Shown here one piece after another: positions 59,383 to 64,000 of a DNA stretch of 64,000 nucleotides (the first letter of the stretch is position 1; the number at the start of each line of letters is the position of its first letter). This stretch comes from Companilactobacillus ginsenosidimutans (GTDB lineage: Bacteria > Bacillota > Bacilli > Lactobacillales > Lactobacillaceae): the NCBI RefSeq assembly GCF_001050475.1, contig NZ_CP012034.1, positions 1,984,001-2,048,000 on the forward strand, given 5' to 3'. A program made the position numbers and the translations under genes. The notes under the pieces were generated by a model, which was not told where the DNA came from, did not search any database, and was given only the letters and a program-made list of their open reading frames with translations.

Positions 59383-60426
59383 CTAAACGGTTTTCTTAAT
59401 TTTTGTTACGCCGTAAAATTCAGGATCGGGGCAATCGATTAAATTGATTGATTCGGTCTTTCCAGTTTCACGAGATTTTGAAGCTGCAGCGGTTGATACT
59501 GAGGCACAATATCCATCCCAAGCTGATGGACCACTTGTTTTATCGGCAATTACTGAGTTTGTCCATGATTGGAACTCTGAGTCATAAGCTTGGATAAAAC
59601 GGTCACTCCAGTCTTCAGAAATAGGAACTGAATCTTGGTTTGCGGTTTTGACTTCGTGATAATGGGGATCTAATAAGCTGATTTCACCAGTTTCGCAGAC
59701 AACTTTACAGTTGATATCATAGCCCCATTGGCAATTAACGAAGACTTCGAGGTCAACTAAAACACCAGATTCGGTTTCGAGATAAATCATTTGTGGATCG
59801 TGTAAGTTGCTGTGAGTGTTTCTAGTTTGCTTTCTTGGTAGTGTTACTTTGGCACTAATGAAGTTTTCCCCAAGTAGCCAAGGTAAGGTAAACATTTCGT
59901 GAACAGCAGTGTTTTCAACTGCCATAGGAGTGTCATATTCTGTTCCGACAGAAGGGTTTCTGTGTGTGCAGTGGAGTAGAAGTGGGTCACCGTATTTGTG
60001 ACTCTCGAGTTCTGCCTTTACTTCATCATATCCGCGATCAAAGGCACGCATGAATCCAACTTGGACCAGTCGTTTACCGTGTTTCATTTCTGCATCCATA
60101 ACTTTGATACAGTCAGCGGGGTCAACGGCCATTGGTTTTTCACAAAAGACGTGTTTATTAGCCTCAATTGCAGCCAAAGTGTATTGAGGATGTGCAGGGT
60201 CATTAGTTGTAATTACAACCGCATCGACTTTGTCGCTTTTTATTAGCTCAAAGCCATCAGAAAAATATTCTGCACCAATTTCTTTAGCGATTTGTTTAGT
60301 CTCTGCTTCCTTCTTTGGGAGATCACAAACAGCGACAACTTGTGCGCCACTGATTCTGTTTTGCATTCTTTCAATATGAACTTTTCCAATAGCTCCAACA
60401 CCAATTAATCCAACATTTACAACCAT
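59383..60426 (-). CDS. Gfo/Idh family oxidoreductase, IolG type with altered catalytic Asp
   Basis: The protein has about 347 residues and aligns with B. subtilis IolG throughout: VNVGLIGVGAIGKVHIERM, FCEKPMAVDPADCI, RLVQVGFMRAFD, LLHCTHRNPSVG and GPSAWDGYCASVS. The active-site loop reads AVENTAVHEMFTLPW where IolG has AVVDTLVHEIDVLHW. So the catalytic Asp is Asn, the later Asp is Phe, and only the His remains. It may use a different substrate or have another role. I chose the ATG at 60426, after AAAGGATG. It follows a TIM-barrel gene in the same leftward unit. Confidence 0.88.
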   Translation of the reverse strand: MVVNVGLIGVGAIGKVHIERMQNRISGAQVVAVCDLPKKEAETKQIAKEIGAEYFSDGFELIKSDKVDAVVITTNDPAHPQYTLAAIEANKHVFCEKPMAVDPADCIKVMDAEMKHGKRLVQVGFMRAFDRGYDEVKAELESHKYGDPLLLHCTHRNPSVGTEYDTPMAVENTAVHEMFTLPWLLGENFISAKVTLPRKQTRNTHSNLHDPQMIYLETESGVLVDLEVFVNCQWGYDINCKVVCETGEISLLDPHYHEVKTANQDSVPISEDWSDRFIQAYDSEFQSWTNSVIADKTSGPSAWDGYCASVSTAAASKSRETGKTESINLIDCPDPEFYGVTKIKKTV

Positions 60427-60459
60427 CTTTATACATCCTTTCCTAATTTGCATATTATT

Positions 60460-61401
60460 TTATTTACTTAGTGTTTGTTGCATTGCATCTATAGAAGTTC
60501 TAACTCCAGCTTCTGGACTCATAGTCAAATCTTCCATTTCTAGGGAAACGTAATCGTTGTATCCAGTCATTCTGATAACTGAGAAGAATTCCTTCCACCA
60601 TTGAAGAGCTTGGCCACATCCAACTGCTACATAATTCCAAGCGCGATCGGCTATTTCATCTATAGGTTTAGTTTCGAGGACTCCATTTACATCGACTTTG
60701 CCACGTTCTAAGCGGACGTCTTTTCCGTGGACGTGATAAATCGCTGGTCCTAGTTCACGTGCTGCAGCAATAGGGTCGGCACCCATCCAAATCAAATGAC
60801 TAGGGTCTAAGTTTAATCCGACCATTGGGCCGACAGCGTCACGTAGTCTGAAGAGTGTATCAGGATTGTAAACTAGTTGAGAACTGAAGTTCTCAAGAGC
60901 AATTTTTTCAATACCTGATTGCTCAGCGAGTTTTACTAACCCTTTCCAGTAAGGTATGGCTACGTCATTCCACTGATAGTCTAAATTCTTTTTGAGTGAC
61001 TCTGGCCAGCTAACTGTATAAGTAATCCAATTAGGAACCTTATCCTCTGGGCTTGCTGCTGGAAGGCCGCTCATCATGATGATCTTCTTTATTCCAAATA
61101 TTTTTGCTAATTTGAAAGTTTTTTCGGTGACAGCTCTGTGCTCTGCTCCCATTGGTCCGGGATCAAGTGGATTTCCTGAACAATTCAAAGCAATTAGTTT
61201 CATACCACGTTTATCTAATTCATTTTTAAACTTGTCGCGAGCGGTTTCACTTGCTAACAATCCATCGAGATCTAGATGTGGTGCTGGTGACCATCCACCA
61301 GTTGTCATTTCTAAATTTGTGACACCCATGGACTTAACTTTATCTAACATGCCTGTAAAAGATAAATAGCCCAAACTATCTGAAATGTATGATAACTCCA
61401 T
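60460..61401 (-). CDS. Sugar phosphate isomerase/epimerase family TIM-barrel protein
   Basis: This Xyl_Isom/AP-endonuclease-2-type barrel has 313 residues. The metal-site pattern is visible: Glu in LEMTTGGW near 31, Glu in IALENFSSQ near 170, Asp-x-x-His in LNLDPSHLIWMG near 198, His in YHVHGKDVR near 225, and the last Glu in SLEMEDL near 290. Proteins of this type are often paired with Gfo/Idh enzymes for keto-sugar or cyclitol isomerisation. It has its own leader region after the upstream terminator and GGAGG before the ATG. Confidence 0.87.
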   Translation of the reverse strand: MELSYISDSLGYLSFTGMLDKVKSMGVTNLEMTTGGWSPAPHLDLDGLLASETARDKFKNELDKRGMKLIALNCSGNPLDPGPMGAEHRAVTEKTFKLAKIFGIKKIIMMSGLPAASPEDKVPNWITYTVSWPESLKKNLDYQWNDVAIPYWKGLVKLAEQSGIEKIALENFSSQLVYNPDTLFRLRDAVGPMVGLNLDPSHLIWMGADPIAAARELGPAIYHVHGKDVRLERGKVDVNGVLETKPIDEIADRAWNYVAVGCGQALQWWKEFFSVIRMTGYNDYVSLEMEDLTMSPEAGVRTSIDAMQQTLSK

Positions 61402-61521
61402 TAGTATTAACCTCCATAAATGATTATTAATTAATTCACAAGTTCAATTTACCATGATTATGACTATTAATCTTTAGAACAAAACGACCATTATTTACAA
61501 AATAGTGACATTAATTTTGGA

Positions 61522-61561
61522 CAAAAAAGATTCTCAGATTTTATCATCATCTGAGAATCTA
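61522..61561 (-). terminator. Rho-independent terminator (minus strand)
   Basis: AGATTCTCAGAT-tttatcatc-ATCTGAGAATCT with a run of six A on the plus strand (T on the minus strand). It ends the unit whose last gene stops at 61589. Confidence 0.9.
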
Positions 61562-61588
61562 ATTGGGAGTTCATTATGGCTGAAAATT

Positions 61589-62455
61589 CTATACTAGAGT
61601 GTTTTCGGCATCTCTGACTAATTTGATGCTGTTTTCTAGTTCGTTCTTAACTTTTGCTTCGTTCCACTCTTTGAGGTCATCTGAGAATGGTTCGAATGCA
61701 TAAATTCCTTTATATCCACTAGCTTCGATCTTTTGTGCATGCTCGGCTGACTGCATAACATCGTCTTCACCAAGCATGTATCTATCTTGGTCATCCAAAT
61801 CGTCACGTTTCTTGTTGGCGAATACGGAGCTAAGATGTACCAAACCAATATAGTCGATATTAACTTTTTCCTTGAATTGTTGGTCAGTTACATTGGCAAG
61901 ATAGTAGTGGAAACTATCAGCGACAAGCTTGAAATTATCAACACCTGCGCCGTCAATAACAGCTTGGCCTTCCCAAGGAGTTCTGAGTGAACTGTCGGTA
62001 AAGCCTAATGGTTCAATGAGTCCGTTAACGTTATACTTCTTCAAAACTTTTGAATATTCTTTGACGTTAGCAATTGCCTCTGATTTCTTTTCTTCGGCAC
62101 TTCTTGTGTCGTCAGTTGATCTGACAGGGCAGAAGACAAAGTTCTTAAGGCCCAAGTCCTTGGTCATTTCAAGCATTTCAGTTAGGCTCTTAATATTTTC
62201 ATCAACCATGCTTCGTTTGTCCATGTTACCGATAGCATTAATAGTTTCGATACTTACATTATTTTTTTGTAGACCAGCTTTGACATCAGCATTACTCATG
62301 TTGTCCATGATCGAACTATTGTCAGGAGCGCCATACAAGTCATTACGGAGTTCAATGTTTTTAACACCCAATGAACTAATTAAGTCTAAAGTTTTATCAA
62401 GCTTAATTCCGGGAGCGGCTTTTCTGTTTAAACAAAATCTTTCGGTTGAAATCAT
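61589..62455 (-). CDS. IolI-like TIM-barrel isomerase
   Basis: The 288 residues resemble inosose isomerase IolI: VKNIELRNDLYG near 34 (Glu ligand), GLIEPLGF near 143, FKLVADSFHYYLA near 176 (Asp and His as in the IolI motif DSFHFHAMG), VHLSSVFAN near 208 and YAFEPFSDD near 260 with the final Glu. IolI interconverts inosose isomers such as 2-keto and 1-keto forms, allowing use of D-chiro-inositol. AGGAGG precedes the ATG. It is 47 nt after the IolH-like gene in the same unit. Confidence 0.85.
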   Translation of the reverse strand: MISTERFCLNRKAAPGIKLDKTLDLISSLGVKNIELRNDLYGAPDNSSIMDNMSNADVKAGLQKNNVSIETINAIGNMDKRSMVDENIKSLTEMLEMTKDLGLKNFVFCPVRSTDDTRSAEEKKSEAIANVKEYSKVLKKYNVNGLIEPLGFTDSSLRTPWEGQAVIDGAGVDNFKLVADSFHYYLANVTDQQFKEKVNIDYIGLVHLSSVFANKKRDDLDDQDRYMLGEDDVMQSAEHAQKIEASGYKGIYAFEPFSDDLKEWNEAKVKNELENSIKLVRDAENTLV

Positions 62456-62502
62456 GTAAAATCCTCCTTAAATTTTTTTAAGTTGTACACAAGGAAATTA
62501 TT

Positions 62503-63366
62503 CTAGAGTCCTAAACCTTTTTTGATTGATGGTAATGTCTTTTCGTTTGACCAATCAACTTTGTCAGGCCATGCGAAAACATTATTCGTCACGATTCCGT
62601 CAAAATTAATGTCCTTCAAAGCTTTATACATTGCAGGGAAGTCAACTTCACCTTCACCAGGATTTAAGTGTTGGTGAATTGTTACTGGTGCCCCGGGTGG
62701 GTTGATGATATAACGTAATCCAAAGTTGCTCTTAAAGTTAAGAGTGTCGGCAATTAGGATGTGTGTTAAGACGTCTGCACTGTCGTGGATTTGTTTAGTT
62801 ACGTCACCAATTCCTCCATCTGAGTAGAAGGCGTGGGCTGAACACCATACTTGAGAAACCCAATCTTTATCCAATGAGCGAATCAATTTGGCAGCTTCGT
62901 TGCTTGATTCAATAAAGTCGTTAGGGTGTGCTTGAATTTCTAGTTTGATATGGTTCTTTTCAAAGTCAGGAATTAATTCTTCCATTGACTTGTACCATTG
63001 ACCTTCTGAGGCCACTGGGTTTTGCTTGTCGCCTGAGAATTCAGTGTTGAGTGTATCAACACCAAGCTCAGAGGTAATTTCGATTGTCCGACGCATATTG
63101 CGAACGGCTGCTTGTCTTTCTTGTTCATCTGGTGATGACCATTGTTGAACAGGCAAGACTGACGAAAGTTCTACACCAGCATCAGATAGCCATTTCTTAA
63201 CATTTTTAATCATTTCTGAATTTACTTTAGGATACTGATAGAACCAGATAAAGTCTGAGCGAGGAGACAATTCGATGTATTTGTATCCTAAGCGAGCGGT
63301 TTTTTCAATCATGTCGTGAAATGAAGTATTATCACGAAACATGGATGGATCATAAGCTAATTTCAT
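62503..63366 (-). CDS. IolH-like TIM-barrel protein
   Basis: The 287 residues match the IolH group closely: MKLAYDPSMFRD at the start, YKYIELSPRSDFIWFYQYP, SSVLPVQQWSSPDEQERQ, VRNMRRTIEI and ELGVDTLNTEFSG. The exact reaction of IolH in inositol breakdown is not settled, but it is found in iol operons of Bacillus and Lactobacillus. The metal-site Glu lies in KLEIQAHPND. GAGGAGG precedes the ATG. The previous gene in the unit is the IolG-type protein at the window edge. Confidence 0.88.
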   Translation of the reverse strand: MKLAYDPSMFRDNTSFHDMIEKTARLGYKYIELSPRSDFIWFYQYPKVNSEMIKNVKKWLSDAGVELSSVLPVQQWSSPDEQERQAAVRNMRRTIEITSELGVDTLNTEFSGDKQNPVASEGQWYKSMEELIPDFEKNHIKLEIQAHPNDFIESSNEAAKLIRSLDKDWVSQVWCSAHAFYSDGGIGDVTKQIHDSADVLTHILIADTLNFKSNFGLRYIINPPGAPVTIHQHLNPGEGEVDFPAMYKALKDINFDGIVTNNVFAWPDKVDWSNEKTLPSIKKGLGL

Positions 63367-63385
63367 AAAAAATCTACCTCCTCAA

Positions 63386-64000
63386 TTAAGCATTTTGTGT
63401 AACTTTATCTTCATAAATTGCTGGTTTGTTATCAGGTAACTTGATGGCAACTCTTTCAGCATTGTTATCACGTGATTTAGCTAAGGCATCACATGTAACC
63501 ATTGCTACTAAGCCATCCCATGATGAAGGACCAGTAACTTTGTTTTGTTGTACGTCATTTACCCAGTGTTGTAATTCGTTGTCATAAGCTGTCTTGAAAC
63601 GTTCTGTACAGTCGACTGGAATCTTTGTTTGATTCTTTAATGTATTTGTTTTAACTGATGTTACTGAAGGTGTTCCTAAACGAACGATTCCGTCTTCACA
63701 AACAACCTCACAGTTGATATCGTAACCAATTTGATCGTTAACGAAGACTTCCAAATCGATGTGAACACCTGATTTAGTATCCAAAGTGATAATTTGTGGA
63801 TCGTGTAACTTGGAGTGTGTGTATTTAGTTTGTTTCTTAGGAAGGAATGTTGTACCTGATTCGTAATCCTCACCAAGTAACCAGTGCAATACATCAGCTT
63901 CGTGGATGGCTGTTTCAATGATTGACATTGATGTGTCATATGTTTCATCAACAGAAACATTTCTATGTGTAGCATGGATTAGTAATGGCTCACCATATTC
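63386..64000 (-). CDS. Gfo/Idh family oxidoreductase, IolG type (N-terminal part outside window)
   Basis: This is the C-terminal 204 or so residues of an IolG-type dehydrogenase. The frame is open to base 64000 and the NAD-binding half lies beyond it. LLIHATHRNVSV, IIETAIHEADVLHWLLGE and VTGPSSWDGLVAMVT match IolG. As in the gene at 55442, the catalytic Asp is Glu while the His is kept. It is probably coupled to the IolH-like gene 19 nt downstream, and more iol genes may continue past the window edge. Confidence 0.88.
   Translation of the reverse strand, partial: EYGEPLLIHATHRNVSVDETYDTSMSIIETAIHEADVLHWLLGEDYESGTTFLPKKQTKYTHSKLHDPQIITLDTKSGVHIDLEVFVNDQIGYDINCEVVCEDGIVRLGTPSVTSVKTNTLKNQTKIPVDCTERFKTAYDNELQHWVNDVQQNKVTGPSSWDGLVAMVTCDALAKSRDNNAERVAIKLPDNKPAIYEDKVTQNA

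Noticed and set aside
48046..64000. C-deglycosylase system of the Dgp/Dfg/Car type
   Set aside because: Gfo/Idh and TIM-barrel genes fit in part, but the small partner subunit of the C-deglycosylase (about 130-150 residues) is missing and the barrels match IolE, IolH and IolI better.
1..64000. Insertion sequences, prophage genes, tRNA or rRNA genes and CRISPR arrays
   Set aside because: I read through both strands and saw no transposase, integrase, phage structural gene, tRNA cloverleaf, rRNA segment or regularly spaced short repeat array. A short or decayed one could have been missed by eye.

Overview
The window looks like a low-GC Lactobacillaceae chromosome. The gene content and codon use are Firmicute-like: T-box and RFN leaders, CcpA-type cre sites, AGGAGG ribosome binding sites, and surface proteins ending in S-layer-type SLAP domains. 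Companilactobacillus (the farciminis/alimentarius type, some of which reduce nitrate) is my best guess, but no rRNA or other decisive marker is present.

Layout. (1) 1-8478: the tail of a respiratory nitrate reductase locus, narG(partial)-narH-narJ-narI. It continues with a FecCD-type ABC importer, moaE, moaD, a NarK-type nitrate transporter and a DUF59 Fe-S assembly protein. (2) 8479-11570: a DUF1858 protein and a DUF438/hemerythrin/PAS protein, embedded among four roughly 180-nt palindromic, covarying elements on alternating strands. (3) 11571-16002: a heterodimeric ABC exporter with asymmetric ATP sites, then a DUF3737 protein. (4) 16065-32435: a surface-protein island with two BspA-type leucine-rich-repeat proteins on the minus strand and four 'PxGY'-repeat proteins on the plus strand. 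All six end in paired SLAP domains. A YagU-like membrane protein and a quinone-oxidoreductase-like gene lie between the two groups. (5) 32508-37762: a YbjQ-like protein, a glycerol/water channel, a MarR-controlled drug exporter and a Na+/H+ antiporter. (6) 37764-45402: sulfur amino acids and riboflavin. A Cys-Cys-Cys leader-peptide attenuator precedes a cystathionine beta-synthase/gamma-lyase pair. An FMN riboswitch precedes ribD-ribE-ribBA-ribH. A methionine-type T-box precedes an O-acetylhomoserine sulfhydrylase. (7) 45455-47845: an Rrf2/NmrA redox pair and a VOC protein with a cre site. (8) 48046-64000: a large inositol-type catabolic region with six Gfo/Idh oxidoreductases, four IolE/IolH/IolI-type TIM barrels and two sugar-porter MFS proteins. 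A nucleoside hydrolase, an MDR oxidoreductase and a UPF0303 protein accompany them. The ring-cleavage and later steps (IolD, IolB, IolC, IolJ) are not in the window.

The two observations I rate highest are non-coding. One is a complete three-state transcription attenuator driven by a 27-residue leader peptide with three consecutive Cys codons (37821-37984). The other is a local family of four structured repeats with compensatory base changes (8501-11475). Both rest on base pairing read directly from the sequence. Neither has been tested by database search here.
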